Shown: one piece after another, positions 10,610 through 22,854 of the stretch | Numbering within the stretch: the first letter of the stretch is position 1 | Layout: each line of letters begins with the position of its first letter | From: Raphanus sativus | Taxonomy: Eukaryota; Streptophyta; Magnoliopsida; Brassicales; Brassicaceae | Reading direction: 5' to 3' | Assembly: GCF_000801105.2 (NCBI RefSeq) | Contig: NC_079516.1 | Coordinates: 9,362,001 to 9,426,000 of the forward strand | Length of the DNA stretch: 64,000 nucleotides | The notes under the pieces: generated by a model | Told to the model about the DNA's origin: nothing | Seen by the model: only the letters and a program-made list of their open reading frames with translations | Database searches by the model: none | Program-made: the position numbers and the translations under genes

Positions 10610-12154
10610 TTACATCTTAGCCTGGTCAAGGATTGTAAAAGTTCATTAGACCTACAGAGATATCAAGAAAGGGGCGATTTCTGCTAGACAAGAAACAAAG
10701 ATCGTTTGCTTACCTGTGAGTACAGGAAAGTTCCTAGAATGGCAATGGCAGCACCGAGTGCATTAACTGGTTGAACGGGGGTATGGAAAATGATGATTGA
10801 AGCAACAATGACAGAGATCCTCTTCATCGTATTACCGATACTGAATGTCAACGGTGAAATCTGGTCTAAGGACATGTATGAGACTTGATTATACAAATGG
10901 TAGAACACACTCTGTGCCACTACCCACCTGTAACCACACACAAAGTTTAGATTCTCAATATGGAATTAAAAATCAGAAGAAAAAAAAGATTACCGGTTTG
11001 GTTTATAGTTCATACCAGACAAAGTTTGGTCCGATTTGAGAAACTGCGTTTTCCCAACCAGCAGCCCACATTTTAGGACCTTCTACAGCTACTGCAAATG
11101 GTGTGAGGATCAAAAGAGACATCATCGATAAGCAAGCGTAGTAATTCATTCCGCTCACGGACTTCCCTTTCATCCCTTTCTTTGAAAATATGTTCCGAAA
11201 CACAAATGCTAAATTCGATATCATCGCTCCCATAAACCCTGCCAAAAAAAAACCCCCAAAACTTTAGATAAATGTCACAAATGTAAGGTTACAAAACCAG
11301 TTGTGAGTTTAATGCTTTACCAATCATGTTGAAGTTAAGCTCGGTGACTGCGGCAAGAGCGCAGCCTCCGATGATGGGTAAGAGAGAGAGATAAACTGGA
11401 AGAGGGAAAGTCTCTCCCAAGAAGAATCTTGAGACCAAGACACTGAAAGCTGGTTCACCACTTTTGATGATGTGTGTGAAGGAAACTGCTACTTTCGACA
11501 TACTCACTGTTGCTGCCACATGTCCGATTGTGTGCGCCACAGCGACCTGATGAAACGAAGAAACATTAAACACACATACACATGTCTTTATCAGACAACC
11601 AAATCAAGATTAGTTCAAAACAGAGTTGTGCAATAAAACCTTTGATTTTTTCTTACCGGGAACAGAGTTTTCCAGAAATCGAGATCAGTTTTAGGAGCTT
11701 CGGCGATTCTAGTGGCCCAAGAAACGAGCATCATGAGAGAGCCACAAGCGAGAGACAAGGTCGAAGTTAGCCACGGGTAAGGAAAAGCGTTGAGGACTTT
11801 CTTGTTGTAGATGTTGAAGACAACGTTGAGTGCCCACCAAGTCGCGAAGTAGATTCCTATTTTCAGCTTCTGCGCTGATTGTTCGTCTGGAAGCTCGATG
11901 TTGATGTCGAGGGGACGAGACCGATCTGCCTCGTAGGCTTCGACTCTGACCTCACGCTTGAAGCTAGAAAAGTTCTGGGTAGATGAAATGTGGAGAGGCT
12001 TTTGATAGGAGACGTTGGAGTTTATGAAGATTTGGTTATGGCAGCTTCTGATTACGTGTAAAGGAGAAAACTGGAGCTTCGTCGGAAATGACCGTCTGAC
12101 GCCGGTGGAGGTGGCGGAGAAGGATGATGGAGTTGGTTTAACTGAAGAGATCAT
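10610..12154 (-). CDS. GPT2: Plastid glucose-6-phosphate/phosphate translocator
   Basis: Exons on the minus strand: 12154-11657, 11546-11321, 11238-11016, 10927-10714 and 10621-10610, giving 390 residues. Every join keeps frame with GT-AG borders; the last exon is only 12 bases (Ala-Lys-Met-stop). The protein imports glucose 6-phosphate into plastids in exchange for phosphate, feeding starch synthesis and the oxidative pentose phosphate pathway. Residues 1 to about 75 form a Ser-rich transit peptide with no acidic residue until about residue 67. The triose-phosphate-translocator fold starts at LKIGIYFATWWALNVVFNIYNKK and contains AVAHTIGHVAATVSMSKVAVSFTHIIKSGEP and SFTHIIKSGEPAFSVLVSR, hallmarks of GPT proteins. 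Length and N-terminus match GPT2 better than GPT1. In Arabidopsis GPT2 responds to sugar and light acclimation; that is family knowledge. I see no break in the gene. Confidence 0.96.
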
Positions 12155-12270
12155 TGTCTTTTGTAAAGTTGAGAAGATGTTCCCGAGGTGGGTTCAAAAT
12201 TTTCTTGGCAAGAGAGAGAACAGAGCCGTTTGTTTTCTTGGTGTTAGTGGAAGAGGTAGAAGAAGAGAGA

Positions 12271-12277
12271 ATTTATA
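12271..12277 (-). promoter_or_regulatory. TATA box of GPT2
   Basis: TATAAAT on the minus strand, 117 bases upstream of the GPT2 ATG, followed by a CT-rich leader (TCTCTCTTCTTC) as is common in plant 5' UTRs. Confidence 0.6.
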
Positions 12278-12299
12278 GGAGATTTTGAGGAGGTTTAAG

Positions 12300-15200
12300 A
12301 ACAGAGGAGGGAAAGGTAACGACAAAACATAATTTAGATATTTTCTTAAATTACAAAATTAGCCTTTATTGTGGACAGTTTAGTGGTTAGAGTATGGTAT
12401 GGGTATTTCCCTCAGACTACCGAAGAGGCAGTCCGTTTGAGCCTTCTCCGTTGAAACATTGATTTTCCATAACGTTGTTTAAATGATGTCTTCACAGAAT
12501 CTAAAATCTATATGAGACCAAGAAGAAACCAAATCTTTACTCTTTGCGTCTTAAGGAAGCAAATATCAACTTTGAAATAGCATAACTTTCTTGCACGGTA
12601 TACCAAGTATTTTTTTTTTTTTGAAAAAAAATGGTTTTAATAAAAAAAAAGTATTTTCTTGGTACTTATCCTCATGTTTTAATAAAACCACTTTAAAAAA
12701 AAATAAACGTTCATTTTTTTTCTTTTTGGAACTTAACGTTCATCTTTTCCTTTGCCTCATATGTTCAGAAACCATGATACAAATTTTTTTAACAACAATA
12801 TTGAACTTATCTAGACTACGGCCACCATGGTACAATCTGAGTGTATCATTTTTACATTAAACCATTCTTTTCATTTACATATGAACTGATCATATATGTA
12901 GTTTTCCATCAACCGTTAAAATATGTACATATTTTTTTTTAAACTTATTTTAAGTTTTGGATATCAATAAAGAAAATTTGCTATTTATTTTTTTCGTTAT
13001 ATATTATACTGAAAATAATTTTTACTTTCTCCTCCTTTGTGGACTAAAAAACGTTTTCGACCTTGATTTTTATTTTCTTGCCGTCTATTGTCAAGACTCA
13101 GAGGTAAACGTGACCAAATACCAATCAATATGTAAATGTTAGTTATGATATTTAATGAAATAAAATAATTTTTTATCTTTTATACTTTTTATCAATTTTT
13201 AGGGAAAATGACTTACATTTTATTCATTATAAAATCTGCAAGTTTTTTAATTTTATTTGTTCTTACTTATATATGGATTTATAATAATGTAGTGTTTTTA
13301 ATCTTTAGTTTAATCACCAAATTGTGGTTCTATATTATTTTGTTCCATGAATTGCCAATAAAGAAAATTATTCTGTCCTTTTGAAAATCAGAATGCATGT
13401 TTTATTCTCTTATAATTAAATTATATTGAGATACTAGGAAAAATCATTTTGGCATGAATACTTTCTTTTATTTGAGAAAGATTTAATAATTTTGTAAATA
13501 ATGTAGTGTTCTAGTTTAACTAATAGGCATTATTAATACTTTTGTAGTAGTACTTTTAACAATCATTTTTCCATGCATAACAGGGGCCATAATACTAGTA
13601 ACCAGATAAATCGTGTACAGGAATCCAAAATAATAACAAAAACTGTAAAAGAAATGAGTTTTCTTGCCATTCATGTGGAATCACAATTAAATAAAATATT
13701 TGAACAATTAACAAAACTAACATATTATATTTATTATGGCTATGTTTAGTTAAATTAACAGGAAGTTAGTTTTGGATTGGTCATCGAGTGGTATATAATC
13801 AGTTTAAGAAGGTTGTATGTAAGAAACTCATTAGAACCATCCGCAGACAAGTCTTTGAAATATGTGTTGTTCGTGTCATATACGTATATCATATATACGT
13901 GTGTATGTGTGTTTATGTAACATTAATTTGGACCGTTGAAATGAAAGAGGATCTAGTCACATGTGGGACGTACAGCTTCAACATTGATGTAACTGCAAAT
14001 TGAATTCTCACCGCAAAAAATATCTCAAAGGAAAACTACAAAACATAACAAAGTTGTTGAACACATGCAACTGTGATTACACGACAAACTCTCTCTTCAC
14101 CAACACACTAGTTCAGACAATACATGTGTCCTTTGCATGTATGTGTATGTGTGTGTTTATAGGTCAGGTAAACTTTGTTCGTTTTCGACGGCTAGAAATG
14201 TTCCTAGGAAAGTTCGTAATCAGAAAACTTGATTTCCAATAGCTCACTTGATTGATTTTTCTGCGCGTTTGAGTCGTTGATTAATTTAATAATTATATAT
14301 TAAATTATCATGAATTGGTAACCAACAGAATCAAATGTGAATCTAGGGACCAGTCAAAATAAAACAAATGAAAGAGTAAAACAAACTTCAAACTCTAAAT
14401 TTACACCATCGTAAACACTAACCAAGTTTTTTTAAATAAAAATGCTTTTGTATTTAAGTTTTTGTTTCTTTTTTACAATACGGCTAGAACTAAACCGAAA
14501 ATAAACCATAAACTAAATCACAATAGACCGGACAACTTTAAAATCCTGATAACAAATCGGAAAGAGGACAAAAAGAAAGAGTCGCCACAAAAAAAAACCC
14601 GCTGGAACCAACTCCGAAAAAAATGCTATGTCAGCTAACAATTACCGTTGGAACTTCCATGAAAACTTCACCGAATCGAAGGAGAAACTTCCAACGAGAA
14701 AAATACACCGGCCTCACAGAGAATGAGTCATGGACGACCGCCAAAAATATAAAAAGAGAAACCTCGTTCAAAAAATATGAAAAGAAGAGAAAAGTGAAGG
14801 GTTTGGAGAAGCTACCAAAACTGCACTACTTGGCTGGTTCAGAACCATGAACAGAATAGACCGAGGCCACTTCTATCAACCGGCTTGCTTCCACCACCAC
14901 CAAATAGACTCTAATCTCAGCTCTGTCCACCGTTCTCAAAGCAAACAGAAAGCATAGACGAGAAAACGAGAAAACACTGAGGTTTTGGAAGAGGCTGTAA
15001 AAAATGTGGAGAGCCATTTTTATTCTTACAGTCTTCTTTTGAAACAATCATGTTTTAATTTTAAAACTGAATCTACAGCCAAAACTAAAAGAAAATATGT
15101 TAGCTTTAAAAATCAATTTTTCTAGAGTTTTTATTCAGTGTTTTGAAAAATTTCTACAGCTAAAACAATTTAAAATCATATCTAAAAATCTAAAGTCTAA

Positions 15201-15434
15201 ATCTTAGAACAAAAAACATAAATCACAGCATCAATCAATTAAACCCATTATCTCTAAGTTTTTTTTGGAACGCATAATATAATATCTCTAAGTTATTTTC
15301 ATCTAATAACATTAACAGTAATTCTAAGTTATTTATCAAAAGAAAAACACTAAACTATTTAAGTCTTAACTATTTAAGTCTTGAGACGTAAATATAGTAT
15401 CTACTCTCACATGTCTCTATACGATGGTTTACCA
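12300..15434. other. Intergenic, no gene supported
   Basis: Long AT-rich stretch. The frames at 13788-14242 are low-complexity GT-rich translations. Around 14450-15050 the composition is richer in GC and may be an old repeat, but I could not identify ends or a protein. Confidence 0.45.
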
Positions 15435-16729
15435 TCTCTATTATCAAAAGAGAAGTACACTTATGAAATGCCACTGAGTTTTCAATGTTAATTACACTTA
15501 CATGTCACTGACCCTATTAATAACATTCTTAAAAAAATGCTTGTCTTAACCAGTTTATTAAATGTGTCTTTATCACTCTCTTATTTATAGATAGTCTATA
15601 TTTTAATGTTTGTCTTTTTCAGTTTAGTTAATGTGTTGTCCTAAAACAAAATTTAACTTTTCTTGTATTAAATAAATTCCGAAATTATTTATTTGTTATC
15701 AAAAAAAAATCTAGGATATTAGTTTCGAAATTATTTATTGTCGTAAAATAAAATTTAACTTCCATTTTCTATTAAATATAAGATTAAGTATTGCCTATAT
15801 TCTTGCTAACTACATTATTTTTAGGAAACAATTGATTTGCTTTATAAATGTTATAGACATTTATTAATTAACTAGGTGTAACTAGACATGCAAACAATAT
15901 ACTTTGAAACATAATGAAAAATAAACCAATTATTTCAAAAGAGATTTAAATACTCCATACCTTGATTCGTAAAGAAAAAACATCAGATTCACAAATATCA
16001 AACATTAGACCCTCGATTAATGAGTTTTGAAATCGTCATCGCCATGAGAGAACACCGAAAATCGAGATATTTCTTTTTTCATTCTTCACAATTTTTTTCT
16101 AAACACCGAACGGTTACAAAACAAAATTTTCGGTCAGAATAAGAGAGGAGAGTCATGAGTCACTAGACCAACTTAATTTGATCTAAAACACTATGGCCCT
16201 AACAAAAAATGTAATAACAATGAGCCGATTAAATTGATTTATATATGACTCAAAGTCAATTATTTCAATGTATTTTAAATTAACTAAATTGATTTATATA
16301 TTTCATATATAATCTATCATTGTTCACTTTAAGCTTTCTTTATAATAAAAAAATATTTTTCACAGATTTGATTGTTTTTTTTTAAATTCAAAAAGAACTC
16401 AATGTATCCAATAACGGACCCATCAATTTTTTTTACATGTGTCATGATATACAAAATTTTAAAAATATGATAACAAAAATATAATTTAGAGATGTGAACC
16501 CAGATTTAGGTGTGTCATTACATACACTAATACTATTTTAGCTGCTGATTTTTTTTGGCTTTCTATGTAAAACCAATTATTTCATAATTAAACATGTGTC
16601 AACTGAACCTCCTAATCCTATAGTAGGTCCGCCTCTGAATGTATCACAAGTAACTATTAACAAATACATTATTTAGTGTAAATCAAAAATTAAATAAATA
16701 CCCGCCCGGTCGGGCGGCCCATGGTCTAG
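15435..16729 (+). mobile_element. Non-autonomous Helitron
   Basis: The 5' end reads TCTCTATTATCAAAAGAGAAG, continuing with TACACTTATGAAA, the usual start of Brassicaceae Helitrons. The 3' end has a perfect 7-bp GC hairpin (CCGCCCG at 16702-16708, CGGGCGG at 16711-16717) and ends in CTAG nine bases later. Host bases are A at 15434 and T at 16730, as expected for insertion between A and T. At 1295 bp it contains no Rep/helicase gene, so it must have been moved by another element. A GTCCGCCTCTG sequence at 16627-16637 inside it looks like one end of an hAT-type element. Confidence 0.82.
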
Positions 16730-18870
16730 TTCAATATTTATAACCGCAAATGTTTCAAATGTTAATAATATCTTTGGATTGCGTTGTTTCTTTAGAGGGA
16801 CTTTTCTTGGCTACCGTAATATTTTGAGGTTTACTATGATCGAACCTAAAACAATAAAAGAAAATGTTCAATAATCGGTAAACGAACCTCATGGGTCCTG
16901 AACAACACTAACGATTTATATTGAATCTCAAGTCGTTTTCGGTTTGCGCTGTTCACAATTTTATAGAAGTTATTTGATTTTCATTTTGCTAAAATATTTT
17001 ATTAATATTTTATTAGTATTTCCTACAACTTGTTGTCTTGTTTTCTTCTCTCTGTCTTCAAGGCGGAGAAACTTATTGAAAAAAAAAAAAATTGTATTGG
17101 TCATTATGACAATGTATCATACTTGTCTTCAATAAGCTACTGCATTTTATAATTTTTTGGGAACTCGGTGACGCTACTAGTTTCCAATTCGTTACTTCCT
17201 AAAAATGTAGTGATACTAGTAGTTGTAAGAAACGGGCTGGAACTATATATTTTAAACGAATAGCCCATGGGAACGAAGTGTCGAAGCGTTTATATGCCCA
17301 TTCCAGTATCAGCATAAGAACATACACACCTCCAAGGATAACTTTAGTGACCATTTCGTTATATATTGACTCTTACAAACACAGATCGATCCAATCATAT
17401 CCATTTCCTTTTTAATTAGCTTAGAGTTTAAAGACACACTACTCCGACTCAAACCAAAACTAATCCTGAAGATGTAAGTTGGAGAGCCTGAGGCTGCATA
17501 CATTAGTCGTTAATACAAGAGGCATATGGAATGGTAGAAACCATGTGGTTGTAAGATGCTGTAGCTGGAGAAGGATATATTTGAGAGCTTTTTTTGACGA
17601 AGTCGCTGAAGTAGTTGCCGATACAGTGTGTTAGAAAATGCACCAGGAGACATACAGAATGGTGGAGATCATATGAATGCAAGATGCTGAACTGGCGTGA
17701 GATGAATTTGGAGAGCCTCTTTACACCATGGAAAAAAGAAAAGAAATTAAACTTTGGGAGTAAATTTGTGCAATGAAAGAAAATGGATAAGTGCATTTCC
17801 ATGAAAAGAAAAGTGTACTTATTAATATGGAAGTTATCCATATCTATGGTTCTTTGGACAATAATTTTGGGAATATGGAGATCACTATAAAATGCATATG
17901 GAATCGTGTCTATTCTATAAGACGTTGGGACTATTATTATAGAGGAATGGTGAAAATCTCTTAAGAGTGTTCTTGCGTCATAATGAAGCAAACGCTGAAT
18001 CATACGACGATGGAAAAAAGTTTTTGGATAGATTAAGAATCTTTCAGTATCAGTGGTTATGATGTTAACAAGTTATGTAAAACTTATTAAGCAAGTCTTA
18101 TATAGATTGTTTACACGATTTCTAATAAAGAAAAAAAGTGTTTACTAATTCTCATTATCTCTTGATTTATATTCTGTATTACTCTATTGTGGTTGCATCT
18201 TTACACTTACAAATCCAGTGCGCAAGTGATTGGACCAATCCAATTTAAAATCGATCCATATGAAATTGATCCAGATAATGTACCGATAGTTTTTTGATGA
18301 ATATAATTTTACATTCTTATAGAAGGAATTTAAGTAACCATCTACGATATCTAAATTTGGCATAGTTCATACATTCCATGGCTTTTTGTTTGTCAAAGTG
18401 TTAATTGCACGCGAAGATGGATAGGTAAGAACCTTGACCCCAACTGATTCTTCGTTGTCGGCGAACATCATATCGGGCACAAAGACATTAGTTTATTTTA
18501 CTAGATTTTCAGGAAACTCAACAAATCGAGAAACAACTATTTTGATCTCTATAACAAAACTTGATTGTGGAGAGCCTAGAAATTTAGAAAGAGATAACTT
18601 ATATTGAAACAAGCGATAAGTTCATTTTTTTTTTGTTTTTTTTTCATTAAACTGAAAGTATTGTCGGTTGCGATTTCAAAGAAATTCATCATTATTACGG
18701 AAGGTGTTTGTGTGAATAGCAAAAAATTGTGTCAGTTCTATAGGTGTCTCTAGATGTAAGGTTGAATATGGTTATTTTCTGTATTAGTAAACAATACACA
18801 ATGACATGTCCATTTAGCTAATAAAATTTGTTCCTGTATTTTTTTTGGCAACAAACGGATATTCTAAAAA
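16730..18870. other. Intergenic, with a diverged direct repeat
   Basis: Two units about 125 bases apart (from about 17520 and 17646) share CATATGGAATGGTAGAAACCAT-like and TGGAGAGC-like sequence, and weaker copies occur to about 17960. A 166-codon minus-strand frame (17503-18003) covers them but shows no recognisable domain, and its composition (Phe, His, Ile) looks non-coding; I do not call a gene. Confidence 0.4.
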
Positions 18871-19881
18871 GGGAAATTGGACTCTACACCCTTCAAACAA
18901 ATTATAATTAACCCAATAACTAAAAGCCCTGATTTATCGATACATACTGTGCTCAATATACATAATTGCCATACTGCCTCTCTCAACTTACCGGGAAATC
19001 ATTTCATTTTTTAAATAAAAATAAAAAACGCCCAACTGTTCACTATATGTCGTGTCCTTTCGGTTTTCACCCAATTAAATATTATTACACTTTACTTTCT
19101 CTTTTATTGGTTACAGTGAAAATTAAATAGTAGTGTCTTCTTCATCAACTTCATCGTCTGCGGCTACAGTAAACCAAACATCATTTCCCTTTCTGATTTC
19201 TCTGTTCTCTCCCCCCACATTTGTTACATATCTTTTCGCAAGTTGGTGAAGGCGGTGGAGAGGAGAGATTTCATTAAACGCTGATTTCTCTGTTTTCGAA
19301 CAGCTCCGTCGTCGGCGTTATCAAGTAAGTTAGCATCTACTTCTTTATAGGAATGAAATTCTTGTTGTTTACAAGATAAAGACAATTGATTTTGTGTGTA
19401 CGGTAGTTAATTGTTTTCAATTTCGAGTAACCAGGTTTACATCTTACACCGAATTAGTTAGGTTTCGATTTTCCTTCTCCCCTGTACAGGTGCTCAAATT
19501 TTTTTTTAGAAATACTTCAAATTTTTAGAATCTACTTACTATGTCATAGAATCTCACTGTATATATTCTATACCATTTCGAAATCATTGCTTATATGACA
19601 TTTGATTGTTCTATTTCGAACAGTATTAGTTTTACACCGTATGCAAAATCTACTTACTATGACATAATACTCGTATTATCCATGTAGAGTACTATATTTC
19701 ATAATTATATCGTACTGTTTGTAGTATACTATATTGGGTTACTGTATTATATAGTATACTATTTGAGATAGAATCTCTCTGTATATAGTATACTATGTGA
19801 CAAGTAGCGATATTGATCTACCTCTTTCATTTTGCAGATGTAGTAGGGTTCTCGGCTGTTTCTGCCATTATACTTCTTGAA

Positions 19882-19983
19882 ATGGCCGCTGCTGGGGAGC
19901 CTTTGAACTCAATTTCTTTGACTGAAGCAGAAGTACGAATAGCAGCAGAGAACTATGCAATTGCGGCATTGTCAATGGGTTAG
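19882..19983 (+). pseudogene. Orphan first coding exon of an unknown gene, 33 aa
   Basis: A CT-rich leader (about 19140-19324) ends in a GTAAGT donor (19325-19330). The next acceptor, TTTTGCAG, ends at 19837. The first ATG thereafter (19882) opens a 33-codon frame with good codon balance (MAAAGEPLNSISLTEAEVRI...), ending at TAG 19981-19983 just after a possible but poor donor (GTTAGG). The layout of leader, intron and start codon looks like the beginning of a real gene, yet no continuation is visible in the repeats downstream. I do not recognise the peptide. It may be the remaining start of a transposon gene. Confidence 0.35.
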
Positions 19984-20329
19984 GTTGGAGTGTCTTTATG
20001 TTGTTTATCACCAATTTGTTAAGACCATAATACATTGTTACTTCCATATCTCTTCGCTTTGAATTTGAATATTCCGTTATGTCGCTTTATGAAATTGCTA
20101 CTATTTCTTAAGACGTAAACAATGTGTGCTTTTATAACTATTTGCATTGTACTACCATGTTACCATTTGGTATGTGACCATATTATATGTCATAGTACTT
20201 CTAGTGATCCTATTTGATGTATATGGAATAGTACAACAATTGACGATAAGACTGGTGTGAATATAAGAAAATATATGGGGGATCGGCCCGAGCAATGGTG
20301 ATATACATGTTATAGTTATCATTATGAGT

Positions 20330-21217
20330 TATATTTATTTAAATATGTTCCCGTTGCTTATGGAAAGTTTATGAAATATGAACACATACTATACTATATG
20401 GAATATTAGTCCATTCTTGATAAGAAAGTAAAACTAGAGCTGAGTGGCGTGAAACATATTATTAGTAGACTTTATATGTATACGGAATGATGGGGTGGAT
20501 TTGGGTTTATAGATCCAAATTAGGGTATAGTGATCCATTTTATTGTTTATTGATCCATATTAGGGTTTATTGATCCATTTTTGGGTATATTTACCCATTT
20601 TAGTGTATATTGATCCATTTAGGGTATACTGATCCATTTAAGGGTATATTGATCCAATTTAAGGAAAAGTTATACAAATTAGGGTATATATTTATATTTC
20701 TGAAATCTGTTGACTATCAACAAAGATTACTCCGAATTCGGATTTAGGGTATAGTGCTCAAAATATGGTATATATTTATGGACATAACCATCGTTAATGA
20801 ATGTTTTTGTTTAATGTTTCCATACTATACTATGTAGAATAGTATTCTATTACATTTTTAAAATATAAAAATGGCGGTGAGTGGTAGAAACCATATTATT
20901 GTAAGATTATATCTGTATACGTAATCAAGGTAATGATAGGATTGATTTGGGTATAGAGATCCAAATTATGGTAAATATTTATTTAAATATTGTTACACAT
21001 CCTTCTGGCAAGTGTATGAACAATGTAAACATACTATACTATATGGAATAGTATTCCATTCTTGTTAATAAAGTGAAACTAAAGCTAAGTGGCGTGAACC
21101 ATATTATTAGTAGACTATATATGTATACGTAATCAAGGTAATGATGGGGTGGATTTGGGTTGATAGATCCAAACTAGGGTATAGTGTTCCATTTTATTGT
21201 TTATTGATACATATTAA
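20330..21217. repeat. Direct repeats with CATACTATACTATATGG and GATCCATT motifs
   Basis: A segment at 20330-20570 recurs at 20976-21217 (offset about 647), and a partial third copy lies at about 20817-20975. Each copy carries a CATACTATACTATATGGAAT motif and a GTATACG...GGATTTGGGT...GATCCAAA block. Between them (20497-20690) is a run of about eight short units around TTAGGGTATATTGATCCATT. Confidence 0.75.
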
Positions 21218-21849
21218 ATGTATTCAGTAAATCGTATGCGGTGAGTATTTAGTGTGACGTGGTTGATTTTGTTCCTTCATATTTGTACAGTGCATGGTAA
21301 ATTAAGACCATAGTTATTTCCCACTACGTGGACTTACCTTCTTCCTTTTACTGTCTACTTGTTGGCGCAAGAGTTATAACCGGAGGAAAGTGTACACAAA
21401 TGTTAGTTTATTAATTTAGTCAAAATCAATGATCTCCACCTAATAAATTTAGCAAAGTTAGACATTTCGCAAATAAGTCCATCTAAAAATTTGTTCCTAT
21501 ATATATCGCGAATAAATCAGTTTTGAATATTTTCAAAATTAATCAGTTTACCATCCAACAATTAAGTAATGCTTATTTTGTGGAACAACTATAGACGGAT
21601 ACTAAATTCAGGCAAAGGAAAAACTATGTGTGTTTTAAAAACATCATAAGAAAATAAAAATACCAAACCTCAATTTACTAAAAAGGCACTTGGTAAAACG
21701 ATTCCAAGATCATTGCAAATACAGTTTGAATATTAATTTGTTCACACTTCTGACATATCTCAAACGGAACATATTAAAGATTGATATATCTCACTATATT
21801 ATCTATATTATTTTATAAACAATGGTATGGAAAATTAAAATGAAAATAT
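21218..21849. other. Intergenic between the repeat block and the RIC-type gene
   Basis: AT-rich sequence lying 3' of the RIC-type gene; no feature recognised. Confidence 0.4.
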
Positions 21850-22854
21850 TTACGCAAGGAACTTGCGTGATCTTGAGAATCTTGGTGACCATGGATTACA
21901 CAATAGATAGGCTTTTGAACAGAACTTCTTCTTCAGGTTTTGTTGTGTTGATTCTCTTTCCAATTCTTTGCTGCTCTCAACTTCTCCAAATGCTTCCATG
22001 GTTAATTTTAACTCTATATTTATTCAAAATAAACATTTAGAATTTATGTAATTATATATATATATATTATTGGGCCGGCTTAAATAATTTATTTCTTGAT
22101 AGAATTTTTCAACGAATAGTATTAATGTATAGAAATCGTTTGTTTCATTGACATATGCACAAAAAGAATTATAGAAATATAATTATTTATTTAAAAAAAC
22201 TTGCCTTGAAACGGCCATGATGAATTTGGCTCTAACACGTTGTTGCTCGTCTTGAATTCATGTAGCTACAATATTTAATTAAGCGGCTTAGACTTGACCA
22301 AGATCGATGAACGTTGTAAGCTTGTGATTGAAAGGAAAACTATAAATGTCAATGGTTACAAGAAAATAAAATGTCTTACCCAACTCGGTGCACTACTTGG
22401 TGAACTATCCCAACCGATATGCGAGACGTGTCGAACATCTGTAGGATGTCCAATTTCCATCTCATCCTCTTTCTCATCTATATGAATACATTTGTAATCA
22501 TTAACAATTACTCATTCCTTTTCATATTAAGTTTCGTTTTAGAGAATTTTTTTCGTTGCAAAATAAGTGTCGTTTTAGAGTTTCAATGCAAAATTTATTA
22601 ACTTTATTCTCCATTCTATTTTTCTATTGGTTGAATTGTATCGGTAATGATGTTTTTATATTGAAAATATACAAAATTAAATGCTTTCTTAATCCGTGTG
22701 CACAAGTTTAAAACGACACTTATAATTAGACAGAAGGAGTACTATTTATGTCCATTTTAATTTAGCAAAACAAGATGGTTTCAATCTATTTACCGAAAAC
22801 GTCGGAGAAACACTTGAAGCTCTTCTGATAAATCCCTTTGAATCTTGTAGCCAT
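21850..22854 (-). CDS. ROP-interactive CRIB-motif protein (RIC-type)
   Basis: Exons 22854-22794, 22477-22380, 22265-22205 and 22013-21850 give about 127 residues. Exon 1 encodes [20 protein letters not shown], the typical RIC start. Exon 2 encodes the whole CRIB motif: [19 protein letters not shown], with the invariant I-x-x-P-T-x-x-x-H-x-x-H-x-G pattern, ending in SAPSW. CRIB proteins of this size bind GTP-loaded ROP GTPases and steer actin, microtubule or membrane events. The join of exons 1 and 2 is solid: it completes a codon, with GT-AG borders. Exon 3 continues with HEFKTSNN and ends at a GC-type donor (AAG/GCAAGT). Exon 4 is my best phase-matched choice, running into a Lys/Arg-rich tail, and is uncertain. 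A Stowaway MITE sits in intron 1. Arabidopsis has a P21-Rho-binding gene (At1g61795, from memory) in the same place beside GPT2. Confidence 0.82.
22511..22739. mobile_element. Stowaway-type MITE in intron 1 of the RIC-type gene
   Basis: Ends CTCATTCCTTTTCATATTAAG and the inverse of CTCCTTCTGTCTAATTATAAG, flanked by TA on both sides (22509-22510, 22740-22741); 229 bp. The ends are more diverged than those of the MITE at 8663, so it is older. Confidence 0.75.

Larger units (their letters stand above)
18871..21217 (+). mobile_element. Possible MULE/VANDAL-like element with a gene-like 5' part and tandem repeats
   Basis: It starts with GGGAAATTGGACTCTACACC, resembling MULE ends (GGGAAATT...). 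A leader with a GT-AG intron leads into a short frame, followed by direct repeats full of CATACTATACTATATGG motifs and GATCCATTTTAGGG units. The opposite end could not be found, and no transposase is present, so the boundaries are approximate and the class is an inference. Confidence 0.3.

Noticed and set aside
14623..15047. Two opposed frames of about 75 codons
   Set aside because: Neither shows a domain or codon pattern typical of a gene, and they lie in a degenerate GC-richer patch without splice or promoter support.
17503..18003. 166-codon open frame on the minus strand
   Set aside because: No recognisable domain, composition dominated by Phe, His, Ile and Ser, and it is laid over diverged direct repeats.
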